Shown piece by piece: positions 15,999 through 24,845 of a stretch of DNA of 64,000 nt. How positions within the stretch are numbered: position 1 is the stretch's first letter; every line of letters begins with the position of its first letter. The position numbers and the translations under genes were made by a program. This DNA is from Nitrospira sp. (lineage in GTDB: Bacteria > Nitrospirota > Nitrospiria > Nitrospirales > Nitrospiraceae): contig JAFEBL010000015.1 of the NCBI GenBank assembly GCA_018242665.1, positions 1 through 64,000 on the forward strand. Direction: 5' to 3'. A model generated the notes under the pieces. That model saw nothing but the letters and a program-made list of their open reading frames with translations. It did not search any database and was not told the DNA's origin.

Positions 15999-18900
15999 AT
16001 GGCACTTGAGCGACGCACTTTCACCGATGCAGAGCGGATGGCATTGCGCTCGCACGTGGAACTGGCGGGAGAGGCCATTGCCTCCTACTGGCCCATGCGA
16101 ACCTTCATCCACCACAATCCATTACATGGCTTGGAAGACCTGCCGTTCGATCAGGCCGTGAAGCGCGGTGAACAACTGCTCGGGGGCAAGGGCTATCTCC
16201 CGAGCGGGCTCTACCGCCGCTATCTTGCGCAAGGCCGCATCCGTCCGGACGATCTCACGCAGGTCTTGGCGCCGCTTGCCGGAGATCGCCAGGTCATGTT
16301 TGCGGGACGCCCCTTGTCTCATCTGGAACTGCTGCGATTGTCCATGATGCACGGGCTCGGCGATCCGACGCTGGACTCGCAGGCCTCCGATGAGGCTACG
16401 GATCACCTCGCGACCTGGCTCACCTCGACGGTCGGCGACAGTCGTGCGCTCCAGCCGGAGGCACTGCTTCCCTGGGAACTCGTGGATCTCTGTTCGCAGG
16501 AGACCCTGTCGAGCTGGTGCGACCGAACCGCCGGGACATCGATCGTCGCCGACATCAATGAACAGATGGTGAAATGGTGCGGCGTGTTTCTGGATGAGGG
16601 CGAAGCCTCCTGGGTCATGCCGGAGCGGCAGCATACGTTCTATCGCTCGTGGAAACGATTGGCCCGGTACGATGCGGGGCTACGACTGCTGGGCGTGACG
16701 GAGGCCGCTCAAAAAATCGAGGCGATGGATGATCGCCCTGAAGAAGCGGTGCTCTCCAGCCTGGCCGCGATGGGCATTCCCAAGCCGGCCTGGGAAGCGT
16801 ATTTCGCCCTGCATCTGGCTGCCCTTCCGGGGTGGACCGGGTATATCAAATGGCGCTCGGAGGAGCCGCATTATCCTTGGCAGACGCGCTATCCGATCGA
16901 TCTGGTGAAGTATCTGGCCGTGCGATTGTTCTACGAGCGTGAATTCGTCGACCTGCGCTGCCGGCAACGGTTGGACATGGCCGGGCATGTCGATGCCATC
17001 CGCGGCTACCTCGAGCAGGCGCCCTATGGGCATTGGCTGAGGCGGCAACTGGTGGGCGGCAGGCTGGAGACAGCGGTAGCGGCTGATGCGCGCACATGGA
17101 TTCGACAGCATCACCAGGCCACCCATGAAGAATGGAATCGATTCGGCCGCCAGGTGTACGAACAGACCGCCGGCGTGCGGGCCGCCGACAAGCTCAAGCG
17201 AGATGCTCGGCGACTGTTGGCGTTGGCCGCCGCAACCGGTATCGCTTCCGAGTCGGTGACCCAGACCTCCCCGCGAGATGTGCTGACCGTCTTGAACTGG
17301 CTGGACGGATTCCCGGCCGGGCAACAGAGCCAGCGCTGGTTGGAAGCGTTTGAAACCAGGCAGCGCCTGGACGTGGTCGAACAGTTGAGCGGGGTGGCCC
17401 GGCAGCTGCGGGAGAGCGACGGCCGGGCTGCGGGGAGCGGTCCTGCGCGTCCGCTGGCTCAAATGGTCTTCTGCATCGATGTGCGCTCTGAGGTCTTCCG
17501 ACGGCACCTCGAACAGTTGGGTGGGTACGAAACATTAGGGGTCGCTGGATTTTTCGGTATCCCGGTGAAGTATCAGGCGTTCGGTGAAGAGCTGCCGGTG
17601 ACGCATGCTCCCGTCTTGTTGAAACCGAAAAATCATATCCGCGAAATTCCACGTAGCTATCACGGGACGGCGGCGAGCCGGCACCGGCTGTTCGCCAAGC
17701 TGAGTCACGCTGGCCACCATCTCCTGCACGACCTCAAAGAAAATGTCATTACTCCCTATGTGATGGTCGAAGCCCTGGGCTGGTTTTTCAGCGTGCCGTT
17801 TTTCGGGAAAACGCTGTTCCCTCTCTGGTACCACCGCGTGACGACCTGGCTGAAGGGGTTGTGGCTGCCGCCGTTGGCTACCACCCTCACGATCGACAAG
17901 CTGAGCCGCGAGGAGGCGCAAGAAATGGTGGCGGTGGAGCAACGCGCCGCTATTCGCGCCGCCCTCCGCAAGGAATTTCCTGAACTGGGTTCCGCCATCA
18001 CGCCCGCGTTGATCGATCATATCCGGCACGGTGCCATGGAACATCAGGATGCGCAAGGCACGCAGGAGGTCGCCGAGAGTCTGGGGATGACATCGGTTCA
18101 AGTCGAAGCCCTGTATGAGCGGTTCCGGCGGGAATACACGCTCACCCCGCGAGGCCTGTCTTCCCGGCTTCAACGCATCACGCAACATGGCTTCTCTGTA
18201 TCCGAGCAGGCCTATGGCGTGGAAGCGGCGCTTCGGCTCATGGGCTTCACGGCGGGGTTCGCGCGATTGGTGGTGATGTGTTCTCACGGGAGTACTTCGG
18301 ATAACAATCCGTATGAGTCCGCACTCGATTGCGGCGCATGCGGAGGGAACAGCGGGTTGCCCAATGCGCGCGCCTTTGCGGCGATGGCGAACAATCAAGC
18401 CGTGCGCCAGGTGTTGGCATCCCGCGGGATCAAGATTCCGAACGACACCCATTTCGTGGCCGCGCAGCATGACACGACCAGGAACGATGTCCGCATCGTC
18501 GATCTGGAGGATGTGCCGGCGACCCATCGCAAAGACCTTGTCCGCTTGTTGGAGGACCTGCGCGAGGCGGGCGAACAGGCGGCTCATGAGCGGGGGCTGG
18601 CGCTGGAGGGGACCGTCGCACCGTCGAAACGCAAAGACCCGCAGGTGAGGGCAGGCCGGCGTAGCGTCGATTGGGCGCAAGTGCGTCCTGAGTGGGGACT
18701 GTCGAAAAACAATCTCCTTATCATCGGACGGCGGGAGCTGACGCGTCCGTTGAACCTTCAGGGGCGCTCATTCCTCCATTCGTACGACTACCGGCAAGAC
18801 GACTCGGGAAAACTCCTCGAGTCCATCATGACCGCTCCGCTCATCGTGGCCCAATGGATCAATATGGAGCACTATTTCTCGACAGTCGATAACGAGGTCT

Positions 18901-19343
18901 ACGGCAGCGGAAGCAAGGTCTATCACAATATTGTCGGACGGGTAGGCGTCATGAGCGGAGCGAGCAGCGATCTGCGGCTCGGGCTTCCGGCCCAGACCGT
19001 CCTGGACGGGCCGCTGCCCTATCACGAGCCGATGCGTCTGCTGGCGATGATCGAGGCGCCGAGGGAGCGTGTGGAAGCGGTGATCGCCACCCACCCCAGT
19101 TTGGAACGGTTATTTCACAACGAGTGGGTATCGCTCGTGGTGTGCGAGCCGAACGAAGCCGCCTTTTATCACTATGACATTATGCAAGGGTGGCGGCTGA
19201 TTGCGGCGGAGCCGGGCCGGGGGCCGGCTGTCTCAGGCGCGGTGAACGGGCAGGCGACGTGCGACTCGGATCCTGGCCGGCCGGCCTGTGAGGTTGCGGC
19301 GCCCGTATCTGCTCAGCAGGATTCGGCGACGTCGCATCCATAG
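15999..19343 (+). CDS. dabA: DabA-like inorganic-carbon uptake subunit (DUF2309)
   Basis: 1114 residues from the ATG at 15999, which has GGAG nine bases upstream; an open extension back to 15750 runs inside dabB and is rejected. DabA is a peripheral beta-carbonic-anhydrase-like protein that, with DabB, takes up CO2/bicarbonate. The four zinc-site residues are visible: Cys492 and Asp494 in FCIDVRSE, His763 in CSHGSTSDN, Cys778 in DCGACGG. The 15-residue His-Cys spacing is the same as in Halothiobacillus DabA. N-terminal HNPLHGLEDLPF is also typical. The protein is long because of an insert between Asp494 and His763. A Ser/Pro-rich tail ends it. Confidence 0.93.
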   Translation: MALERRTFTDAERMALRSHVELAGEAIASYWPMRTFIHHNPLHGLEDLPFDQAVKRGEQLLGGKGYLPSGLYRRYLAQGRIRPDDLTQVLAPLAGDRQVMFAGRPLSHLELLRLSMMHGLGDPTLDSQASDEATDHLATWLTSTVGDSRALQPEALLPWELVDLCSQETLSSWCDRTAGTSIVADINEQMVKWCGVFLDEGEASWVMPERQHTFYRSWKRLARYDAGLRLLGVTEAAQKIEAMDDRPEEAVLSSLAAMGIPKPAWEAYFALHLAALPGWTGYIKWRSEEPHYPWQTRYPIDLVKYLAVRLFYEREFVDLRCRQRLDMAGHVDAIRGYLEQAPYGHWLRRQLVGGRLETAVAADARTWIRQHHQATHEEWNRFGRQVYEQTAGVRAADKLKRDARRLLALAAATGIASESVTQTSPRDVLTVLNWLDGFPAGQQSQRWLEAFETRQRLDVVEQLSGVARQLRESDGRAAGSGPARPLAQMVFCIDVRSEVFRRHLEQLGGYETLGVAGFFGIPVKYQAFGEELPVTHAPVLLKPKNHIREIPRSYHGTAASRHRLFAKLSHAGHHLLHDLKENVITPYVMVEALGWFFSVPFFGKTLFPLWYHRVTTWLKGLWLPPLATTLTIDKLSREEAQEMVAVEQRAAIRAALRKEFPELGSAITPALIDHIRHGAMEHQDAQGTQEVAESLGMTSVQVEALYERFRREYTLTPRGLSSRLQRITQHGFSVSEQAYGVEAALRLMGFTAGFARLVVMCSHGSTSDNNPYESALDCGACGGNSGLPNARAFAAMANNQAVRQVLASRGIKIPNDTHFVAAQHDTTRNDVRIVDLEDVPATHRKDLVRLLEDLREAGEQAAHERGLALEGTVAPSKRKDPQVRAGRRSVDWAQVRPEWGLSKNNLLIIGRRELTRPLNLQGRSFLHSYDYRQDDSGKLLESIMTAPLIVAQWINMEHYFSTVDNEVYGSGSKVYHNIVGRVGVMSGASSDLRLGLPAQTVLDGPLPYHEPMRLLAMIEAPRERVEAVIATHPSLERLFHNEWVSLVVCEPNEAAFYHYDIMQGWRLIAAEPGRGPAVSGAVNGQATCDSDPGRPACEVAAPVSAQQDSATSHP

Positions 19344-19417
19344 TAAGGTCGCCAGATCGGCGACGATGGCGAGTAACGGGGTGACACAGCACTGAAGGGG
19401 AGGAAGGGAGACGGAGT

Positions 19418-19741
19418 ATGTTGACGCTGCATCCGATGAAAGAGATTCGCATTGTGATCGAGGGAGAACATCTGAAAATCGTGACCGGTCTCCTCGACCG
19501 AGTCGGGGCGACGGGGTACACCATCATCAACAACGTGTCGGGCAAGGGGCACCATGGATTCCATGAGGGACACTTACTGTTTGATGACACCAGCAGCCAG
19601 GTCATCGTGTTTACGGTCGTGCCTGAGGAACGCATCGAGCCGATCCTGGCGGGCCTGGGGCCGGTGTTCCACAAACATTCCGGCGCGATGTTTGTCAGTG
19701 ATGTCGCGGTGACCCGGCGGGATCATTTCGTCGTCCGATAG
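19418..19741 (+). CDS. PII-like regulatory protein of the dab operon
   Basis: 107 residues of the PII superfamily: MKEIRIVIEGEHLKIVTGLLDRVGATGYTIINNVSGKG contains the first beta-alpha-beta unit and the T-loop base, and GAMFVSDVAVTRRD the C-terminal strand. The T-loop is short and His-rich (KGHHGFHEGH, about 45-54), unlike GlnB with its uridylylated Tyr. PII-like proteins next to carbon transporters (as SbtB beside SbtA) sense nucleotides and gate uptake. Ribosome site GGGAGACGGAG directly before ATG; 74 bases behind dabA. Confidence 0.82.
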   Translation: MLTLHPMKEIRIVIEGEHLKIVTGLLDRVGATGYTIINNVSGKGHHGFHEGHLLFDDTSSQVIVFTVVPEERIEPILAGLGPVFHKHSGAMFVSDVAVTRRDHFVVR

Positions 19742-19782
19742 TCGTGGCTAGGCATGGTGCGCCTCTCGACGTGCTCGGGCCC

Positions 19783-19802
19783 GCCCGGTATACTGACCGG
19801 GC
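19783..19802 (+). other. Hairpin after the dab operon
   Basis: GCCCGGT (19783-19789) and ACCGGGC (19796-19802) can pair around a six-base loop. A second overlapping pair GGCACG/CGTGCC follows directly. No T-run is present, so a classical rho-independent terminator is not supported; it may stabilise the mRNA end or help a rho-dependent stop. Confidence 0.4.
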
Positions 19803-19856
19803 ACGCGTGGGGCGTGCCGCTCGATCGCATGGCATGAGGGACGCGCACGATACGTG

Positions 19857-21830
19857 ATGGCTTCCGCCCGTCGTACCCGCTCCAACGCCGCTCGACCCGT
19901 GCCGTCAGAGATCGCCGCCGCTGAGGTGTTGGCCTGGCTCAGCGACTGTATTCACGGCGGGCTCTGTTTCGTCTGCAAGGGCCTTCTCATCTTCGAAAAC
20001 TCTCAATTCGCGGAACTGGTGGAAAGTGTGGCCTCCGAAGCAACGGGGCATGGGCCCAGCCTGCGCAAGCGGTTGCTGGATGACGCCATCGCCTGGAACG
20101 AACAGGATCTGGGCGCCCGCAAGATTGTGGAGTATCACCTGGCCGCACCGGACGCTTCGCCGCTCCACTACGACTGCCGCTTCAGTGTCGTGCCCTACCG
20201 GGGAGAGCGCGGTGTACTCATGGTCCTGGAAGATGTCACGGAACGGGTTCGGCTTGCGCAGGATGCCGCCCAGGTGGCGCGATTCCAGTCGGTGTTGGCG
20301 CGTATCGGTACCTTGGGTGTCAGCGGCGTCTCGGCTCAGGAATTGATGAACCAGGCGGTCAAGGAAACGGCGGCGGCCTTGGATGTGGAGCTCTGCAAAA
20401 TTCTCGTGCCCCGAGAGCCGGACGGTCATCTTTACATCATGGCGGGAAGCGGGTTGCGGGAGGAGCTCATCGGCAAGTTGACGATCGAAGGCGGGACCCA
20501 TTCGCAGGCGGGCTATGCCATTCGGGAGCGCACTCCGGTCGTGGTGGAGGATCTTCGGAAAGAAACCCGATTTTCCGCGTCCAAGCTCCTGACCGAACAT
20601 GGCGCCGTCGCGGGCATGTGTGTGCCGATGCTGGTGGAAGACCGGGTCTATGGAGTCATGACCGCCCATTCCAGGCGTGTGCGCCGATTCACGCAGCAGG
20701 AGCAGGAGTTTCTCTCGACGATCGCCAATACCGTCGGGACGGTGCTGGAGCGCCGCCGTCATGAAGAGACGCAAATGGATTTTTATCATCGCCTGTTCCT
20801 CTCTGCGCAAGACGGCGTCATGATGACGGATACGACCGGGACGATCGTGGACTGGAATCCGGCGCTCGAACGCATGACCGGTTGGACGCGGGATGAGGCA
20901 TTGGGTCAGCGTCCCGTGATTCTGAAGTCGGGCAAACACGCGCCTGAATTTTACGAACGGTTGTGGCAGTCGATTCGAGCTGGCCATCCCTTCGTGGAAC
21001 GGTTTGTCAACCGCCGCAAGGACGGCTCGGAGTTTCTGGTCTGGGAAAGCGTCAGCCCGGTCAAGGCGTCCGACGGCTCTACGCAATACTTCATGGCGAT
21101 CCTGACGGATCTCAGCGAGCGCGAGCAGATGCTGGAGGCGCTACGCCACACCGAGCAGGTCAAACTGGTCGGTCAATTGGCCGGCGGCATCTTGCATGAG
21201 GTGCGGAATCCGCTCATCGGCCTGGGGAGCCTGGCGACACATCTGGCCGAGCAATCATCCTTGCCCCAGGACGCGCGTGACCGCTGCCGGTTGATTGCCC
21301 GGGAGGCGGCGCGCATCGACGAGCTGCTCGAATCTCACCTCGGTCAACTTCGCCCCAGGCCGTTCGATATCGCGCCCTGCGACCTGGCCTCGGTGCTGGA
21401 AGATACCTTCACGCTGCTTCGCCCGAACCTGGTCAAGAATCAGATCGTGGTTCGAACATCGATGGCTCCGGACCTGCCGTTGGTGGAGGCCTCGAGGGCG
21501 CATATTCTGCAGGTCTGCCTCAACATCGTGATGAATGCCATCGATGCGATGCCGGGAGGCGGCCACGTGCAGGCGACCCTGGCTTCGGAGGTACGGCGTG
21601 TGCCGGGACTGTTGATGCGTCTTGCCGACGGGGGAAAGGGGATCACGCCTGACGATTTGACGCGCATCTACGAACCGTTTTTCACGAACGGGAAAGCGAA
21701 GGGTGTGGGACTTGGATTGACCATTACCCGCGATATTGTGGAACGCCATCACGGGCAGCTCGTGATCGAGAGTCCGCCGGGGCAGGGGGCGGTTGTAACG
21801 GTGTGGCTGCCGGTCAGGCACGAAGCATAA
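19857..21830 (+). CDS. PAS/GAF sensor histidine kinase
   Basis: 657 residues, soluble. Order: an N-terminal PAS-like domain (about 20-135), a GAF domain (about 150-300), a PAS domain with DWNPALERMTGWTRDEALGQ (about 320-430), a dimerisation domain with H-box GGILHEVRNPLIGLG (His about 446), and the ATPase domain with N-box NIVMNAIDAMPGG and G-boxes DGGKGI and GKAKGVGLGL. Cytosolic because no membrane segments are seen. The NtrC-type regulator 73 bases downstream is its obvious partner. GTG at 19854 and ATG at 19857 are adjacent in-frame starts; ATG chosen. Confidence 0.9.
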   Translation: MASARRTRSNAARPVPSEIAAAEVLAWLSDCIHGGLCFVCKGLLIFENSQFAELVESVASEATGHGPSLRKRLLDDAIAWNEQDLGARKIVEYHLAAPDASPLHYDCRFSVVPYRGERGVLMVLEDVTERVRLAQDAAQVARFQSVLARIGTLGVSGVSAQELMNQAVKETAAALDVELCKILVPREPDGHLYIMAGSGLREELIGKLTIEGGTHSQAGYAIRERTPVVVEDLRKETRFSASKLLTEHGAVAGMCVPMLVEDRVYGVMTAHSRRVRRFTQQEQEFLSTIANTVGTVLERRRHEETQMDFYHRLFLSAQDGVMMTDTTGTIVDWNPALERMTGWTRDEALGQRPVILKSGKHAPEFYERLWQSIRAGHPFVERFVNRRKDGSEFLVWESVSPVKASDGSTQYFMAILTDLSEREQMLEALRHTEQVKLVGQLAGGILHEVRNPLIGLGSLATHLAEQSSLPQDARDRCRLIAREAARIDELLESHLGQLRPRPFDIAPCDLASVLEDTFTLLRPNLVKNQIVVRTSMAPDLPLVEASRAHILQVCLNIVMNAIDAMPGGGHVQATLASEVRRVPGLLMRLADGGKGITPDDLTRIYEPFFTNGKAKGVGLGLTITRDIVERHHGQLVIESPPGQGAVVTVWLPVRHEA

Positions 21831-21903
21831 CCAGGGATGAAGACGGTAAGGGGGACGGTTCTATTGAACGGTGATCGGTCCCTCACAGGCAGGGCATGTT
21901 GAT

Positions 21904-23310
21904 ATGACGTGGCAGTTGTTGTTGTTGGAGGATGAAGCGTCGGTGCGGGAGGCCTTTGCCTTACGCCTGCGCGATCAGGGGTATGTGGTGCAAACCGCCG
22001 GTTCAGGCGAGGAGGCCTTGAATCTCCTCCGGACCTTCGAGCCAGATGTGCTCGTGGTGGACCTCGTCATGCCGAATCTCTCGGGCCTGGATGTCCTGAG
22101 CCGAGTGAAACAACTGGCGCCGACGATCCCGGTTATCGTGTTGACGGCCAGGGGCACGGTGAAGGACGCGGTGGAGGCGATGCGGCTGGGCGCGTTTGAT
22201 TTCGTCGCCAAGAGCATCGACATGGATGATCTGTTTCACACGCTTCGCCGGGCCACCGATTTTCTGACCCTTCAGCGGCAAGTGCAGCTTCACAGCGGGC
22301 AGGACGCCGCGCGCTATGCGCTGGAGCGCGTGATCGCCAGAAGCCCCGTCACCAAAAGTTTTCTCTCGCATCTCGACGAACTCGTGAAGAACGATCGAGT
22401 GACCGTCTTACTCCAGGGCGAAACCGGCACCGGCAAGCAGTACATGGGGCGGGTGATTCACTACAACAGCGCGCGCGCGGGAAAACCCTGCGTGGAGGTG
22501 GATTGCCCGTCGATTCCCCAAGAACTCTTCGAAAGTGAGTTGTTCGGACATGAGAAGGGGGCCTTCACGGGGGCGACCGGGAGAAAATGCGGCCTGTTGG
22601 AGATGGCCGAAGGCGGCACCATTTTCTTCGATGAGATCGGCGACCTGCCGCTTCCGCTGCAGGCCAAGTTGCTGCGGGTGTTGGAAGAACGCACGATCCG
22701 CCGAGTCGGTGGTGCGGCAAACATTCCCATCGACGTGCGCGTGATGGCGGCAACCAACCGGAACTTGAAGGAGGCCGTGGCCAAGGGAGAATTCCGGGAG
22801 GATTTATATTTTCGACTCAACGTGGTGACCCTCACGGTTCCACCGCTTCGCGACCGGAAGGAAGACATTATCCCCCTCGCGGAGCAATTTTTGACGAGAT
22901 CAGCTCTGGGATTGAGAAAACCGGTGCGGACGCTGGGTGCGAGCGCACAAGCCCTGCTCCATGACTATCCGCTTCCCGGCAACGTGCGGGAATTGAGCAA
23001 CCTGATCGAGCGAGCCGTACTCTTCTGCGGCGGGACCACGCTCGAATCCGCGAATTTTCCCGCCGAGGTGCAGCAGGTGGTGTCGCCGTCTCTCCAGACA
23101 ACCCCAGCCATGCCGTCATCCGGTGAGGGATTGTCCGATCCTGCCCAGGTTCACATCAGCTTCAAGGTGGGGACGCAATCCCTGGCCGATCTGGAGGATC
23201 GGATCATCGAAGAGGTCTTGGCTCGGTCCGGCGGGAACAAAACATTGGCCGCCAAGCAATTGGGCGTGACCCGCTGGATGCTGGATCGCCGTCGCAAACC
23301 TCGCCCCTGA
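21904..23310 (+). CDS. NtrC-family sigma-54 response regulator
   Basis: 468 residues from the ATG at 21904, where the receiver begins (MTWQLLLLEDEASVRE); a GTG at 21871 would add 11 residues. Receiver with acceptor Asp in LVVDLVMPN (about 53), AAA+ domain with Walker A GETGTGKQ (about 172), the sigma-54 contact loop GAFTGAT (about 218) and Walker B GGTIFFDEIGDLP, and a C-terminal Fis-type helix-turn-helix (about 430-465, NKTLAAKQLGVTRWMLDRR). It activates sigma-54 promoters when phosphorylated, most likely by the kinase just upstream. Target genes are not evident; position beside dab genes suggests carbon-related control but this is inference. Confidence 0.92.
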   Translation: MTWQLLLLEDEASVREAFALRLRDQGYVVQTAGSGEEALNLLRTFEPDVLVVDLVMPNLSGLDVLSRVKQLAPTIPVIVLTARGTVKDAVEAMRLGAFDFVAKSIDMDDLFHTLRRATDFLTLQRQVQLHSGQDAARYALERVIARSPVTKSFLSHLDELVKNDRVTVLLQGETGTGKQYMGRVIHYNSARAGKPCVEVDCPSIPQELFESELFGHEKGAFTGATGRKCGLLEMAEGGTIFFDEIGDLPLPLQAKLLRVLEERTIRRVGGAANIPIDVRVMAATNRNLKEAVAKGEFREDLYFRLNVVTLTVPPLRDRKEDIIPLAEQFLTRSALGLRKPVRTLGASAQALLHDYPLPGNVRELSNLIERAVLFCGGTTLESANFPAEVQQVVSPSLQTTPAMPSSGEGLSDPAQVHISFKVGTQSLADLEDRIIEEVLARSGGNKTLAAKQLGVTRWMLDRRRKPRP

Positions 23311-23594
23311 AGTCAGGTAGACCCACCACAGTCGTTGCCTCCGACGGGCATGGATGACCACCCATGAGTGCCGGCGCACAGGCGACCGTGCAACCGTGCG
23401 CGCATACACTCATCTCAGTGGCTGCTGCTCCTGACTCGATGGGTGGAAGGGACGCAATTCATGGCATTCCGCAGAAAATACATTCACGCAGCAGGCATTC
23501 GCCTGCGCACAGGCGCTGGACCAACCTTTGCACATACCTCTTCCATCTAAGTCCTGCATCCATTCCGCACCACCGATACAACCACGGAGACGGT

Positions 23595-23792
23595 ATGAAT
23601 TGCCTGCGATGTAACAGTCCCATGTATCAAGAACTCTATGATCATCTGCACGAGACACAAGGCCAACAGTTTCAGGCGATGCATTGCCTCATGTGCGGCG
23701 ATATCGTGGACCCAGTGATCCTCAAGCATCGCCGGGAACGCGTGGAGCCGCTGGGTGACCGAGCCAGGCTTGCCGTGGTGACCTCGGTCTGA
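23595..23792 (+). CDS. Mini zinc-ribbon protein
   Basis: 65 residues from an ATG with GGAG seven bases upstream. Two Cys pairs, MNCLRCNSPM and HCLMCGDIVD, form a likely zinc ribbon, with a charged Arg/Lys/Glu tail. Clearly paralogous to the minus-strand gene at 24409-24630 (CHRC ... CFACGEIVD). The two flank the MpsC-like gene. Such small zinc-ribbon proteins are of unknown function. The 284-base gap in front (23311-23594) holds nothing else I can support. Confidence 0.65.
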   Translation: MNCLRCNSPMYQELYDHLHETQGQQFQAMHCLMCGDIVDPVILKHRRERVEPLGDRARLAVVTSV

Positions 23793-23833
23793 GGATGCTC
23801 AGGTTTCAGCAGGGGACGTAGCGAGGAGTGAGG

Positions 23834-24262
23834 ATGGCGCAGGCTCGAAGCACAGCGGATCTGGAATATGCCGTCATGCTGGCGATTCTGAACTTCCATT
23901 CAGAGTTCATGAAATCCACCTATTCCCATGTGGATGTGCAATTGTCGGAAGACATCATCAATGTCACGTTGACGAGAATCGGTGCCGTACCTGCCGAAGC
24001 GCGTCTGGCCCAGTCCGAGGAAGGACGGGCCTTGCTCCGGCAAGTGCACGAGGCGCTCTTCACCTCATGCCAAGATGTGCTCATGCAACGGATTGAATCC
24101 GTTGTCGAACGCAAGGTGCGGACGATGGTGACAAGTCTCGATCCTGTCTCCGGCAGAAGCGGTATCGCGATCAATCTTCAAAAGTCCCCCCTTCAGCCAG
24201 TCCACCATACGGACAGGCCCCCTACCAGGGAAAGAACAGACTCCGGTCAGCGAAACAGCTAA
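23834..24262 (+). CDS. MpsC / DUF2294-family protein
   Basis: 142 residues. The segment about 10-110 (DLEYAVMLAILNFHSEF ... VPAEARLAQSEEGRALLRQVHEAL ... SVVERKVRTMVTSLDPVSGRSGIAI) has the layout of the DUF2294 (MpsC) family: an amphipathic helix, the P-A-E-x-x-L-A motif, R-x-L-x-x-V and a final V-x-x-x-x-x-D-x-x-T-G-like strand. MpsC is named for the membrane-potential-generating system whose MpsA/MpsB subunits are homologues of DabB/DabA, and dabBA lies 4.5 kb upstream here. Start at ATG 23834 with AGGAG upstream; a GTG at 23828 is the alternative. Confidence 0.72.
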   Translation: MAQARSTADLEYAVMLAILNFHSEFMKSTYSHVDVQLSEDIINVTLTRIGAVPAEARLAQSEEGRALLRQVHEALFTSCQDVLMQRIESVVERKVRTMVTSLDPVSGRSGIAINLQKSPLQPVHHTDRPPTRERTDSGQRNS

Positions 24263-24408
24263 CGATCTCTGCGGTTGCTGCATGTTCGTCTGTGTGGCAG
24301 CTGTCGGCTATCGGCTATCGGCCCACTGCCCCATAGGCGTGCTTCCCTGAATTCCCTCCGCTCCAGTTCTGCGTCAACGAAATTCCTGCCGGATTCCGGT
24401 CGCGAAAG

Positions 24409-24630
24409 TTACCGCAGCAGTCCGATCGCGTTGACGCGGCGGCGTGCGCCGCCTTTTCGCCATTCCTCCGTATGTTCCTCGCCGCGCGCGCGGTTGGCCT
24501 CGATCAATTGATCGACAATTTCACCGCAGGCAAAACAGCGCCAGGCCAGACGATTCTCTTCAGTCGGTTCGATGCCCCAATCTCCCAAGTCTAGCGGGAA
24601 CATCAGATTTTCGCATCGGTGGCAGTGCAT
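24409..24630 (-). CDS. Mini zinc-ribbon protein, paralogue
   Basis: 73 residues from the ATG at 24630, which has GGGAGG eight bases upstream (an earlier in-frame ATG at 24654 lacks one). Cys pairs MHCHRCENLM and WRCFACGEIVD match those of the gene at 23595-23792, with an extra loop and a basic tail (RKGGARRRVN). Points toward the MpsC-like gene. Function unknown; probably zinc-binding. Confidence 0.65.
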   Translation of the reverse strand: MHCHRCENLMFPLDLGDWGIEPTEENRLAWRCFACGEIVDQLIEANRARGEEHTEEWRKGGARRRVNAIGLLR

Positions 24631-24769
24631 CGCGTTCCTCCCTTCGTGAGACATGTGAGGCAGAAGGATATGTCTGACGTGCCGATCTTACGAATCTTTA
24701 CAGCTCTCTAGCACTGGGAGAGACCCTGGTTGTGCAGGGCGGCGAGTGCGACCCTCGCCCCCGTGCCGG

Positions 24770-24787
24770 TCAAGGGGTCTGCCTAGT
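24770..24787 (+). promoter_or_regulatory. CTAG-box upstream of the di-haem cytochrome gene
   Basis: TCAAGGGGTCTGCCTAGT followed by GGG. Close to the sites at 38042 and 33193 in its right half (GCCTAGTGGG). Ends 58 bases before the GTG start of the cytochrome gene. Confidence 0.5.
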
Positions 24788-24845
24788 GGGCACGGATTGC
24801 GGGCGTCCGTAGAGTCACCTCAGGCGCCGATCAAGGAGGTGCAGG

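Noticed and set aside
17535-18680. 381-codon minus-strand frame within dabA
   Set aside because: Shadow of dabA, no domain.
24713-24730. ACTGGGAGAGACCCTGGT, a near palindrome resembling the CTAG box
   Set aside because: Lacks both CTAG cores, and a better site is nearer the gene at 24770; not counted as a site.
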